From the NCBI GenBank assembly GCA_024680445.1, contig JAILCJ010000196.1, forward strand, positions 1 through 23,304: a DNA stretch of 23,304 nt. The letters run 5' to 3'. The DNA is from Campylobacter sp. (lineage in GTDB: Bacteria > Campylobacterota > Campylobacteria > Campylobacterales > Campylobacteraceae). Below, piece by piece: positions 22,950 to 23,304 of the stretch. How positions within the stretch are numbered: position 1 is the stretch's first letter; the number at the start of each line of letters is the position of its first letter. Made by a program: the position numbers and the translations under genes. Below the pieces are notes generated by a model, which made no database searches, was not told the DNA's origin, and saw nothing but the letters and a program-made list of their open reading frames with translations.

Positions 22950-23304
22950 TGCCAAAAATTTCTTTTGACATAAAATTTTTAAATTATTTTGTTTCAGACA
23001 AAATTGCCGGTAACAAAGACTTTGAACAAAGTTTTGATCTATCGCACATACCGCCATTACAACGTAGGAGATATAGCACCTTAGCAAAGTGCTTGTTTTC
23101 TAAAATGCCAGAATTTAGCGATGAATGCGTGATAGTTTATGCTTCACACACGGGCGAAATAAATCGTTGTTTGACGCTTTTAAAAGAGTTAAAAGATACC
23201 GAACTTATCTCGCCGGTGTCTTTTTCGTTATCGGTGCTAAATTCCGCCCCAGCACTTGTGGCGATAGAAAAGCAAAATCACAATGAAATCACAGCTATTT
23301 CATC
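22949..23304 (+). CDS. Chain-length-factor-like ketosynthase (ApeC-like), partial
   Basis: The gene starts in the TAATG overlap with the preceding stop and runs off the window, leaving 118 codons. The visible part resembles the N-terminal domain of the beta-ketoacyl synthase chain-length-factor group (Ketoacyl-synt_2): PPLQRRRYSTLAKCL at about 35-49, ECVIVYASHTGEINRCLTLLKEL, and ISPVSFSLSVLNSAPALVAI, matching the SPTxFSxSVHNA signature of that group. The segment has no catalytic cysteine context, as expected for a chain-length factor. It should pair with the ketosynthase encoded at 18986. The 3' end is cut by the window edge, not by mutation. Confidence 0.85.
   Translation, partial: MPKISFDIKFLNYFVSDKIAGNKDFEQSFDLSHIPPLQRRRYSTLAKCLFSKMPEFSDECVIVYASHTGEINRCLTLLKELKDTELISPVSFSLSVLNSAPALVAIEKQNHNEITAIS

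Overview
The window comes from a Campylobacter-like epsilonproteobacterium (Campylobacterota). The evidence is the moderately low G+C content, the thrS-infC pair, the A/T-rich gene style, the many TTG and GTG starts, and a cytochrome locus that matches the mcc sulfite-respiration locus described in Wolinella succinogenes. No species is claimed.

Left end (1-2563, minus strand): a tandem array of about 22-bp AAATTTGAT-type units, a UUCG-loop hairpin terminator, infC (IF3) and thrS. infC starts with TTG, and that TTG overlaps the thrS stop.

Centre (2688-16692, minus strand): a sulfite-respiration locus of thirteen genes. In transcription order these are a haem-domain sensor kinase (mccS-like); the octahaem sulfite reductase MccA with seven CX2CH motifs, one CX15CH motif and two non-haem cysteines placed like the copper ligands; the peptidyl-prolyl isomerase MccB; the four-cluster Fe-S protein MccC; the NrfD-like quinol dehydrogenase MccD; the dedicated cytochrome c synthase CcsA1; then seven genes that nearly all overlap by 4 to 11 bp. 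These seven encode a cysteine-rich Sel1-repeat protein, a double-NosL protein, a 62-residue membrane peptide, a MacB/FtsX-type permease, a LolD-type ATPase, an eight-TM protein with a CPYC motif, and a second NosL-like membrane-anchored protein. The MccC/MccD pair should pass quinol electrons to MccA in the periplasm, and CcsA1 should attach the unusual haem. I infer that the overlapping tail handles copper for the MccA haem-copper site and periplasmic redox quality control. This copper-handling tail is the least described and most interesting part of the window.

Right end (16831-23304): the start of a type II fatty-acid/polyketide-like cluster of the aryl polyene (APE) kind. A 4'-phosphopantetheinyl transferase points left. 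Pointing right are a flavin oxidoreductase with halogenase-type motifs, a small lipoprotein, a ketosynthase, a dehydratase, a ketoreductase, a second ketosynthase (KS-DH-KR-KS, the order of apeO-P-Q-R), a small periplasmic protein, and the start of a chain-length-factor-type ketosynthase cut by the window edge. Acyl carrier proteins, the acyl-ACP ligase and export genes are not in the window and probably lie to the right.

The window has no tRNA, rRNA, insertion sequence, CRISPR array or recognisable phage gene. No gene-free stretch is longer than 300 bases; the longest is 1-227.
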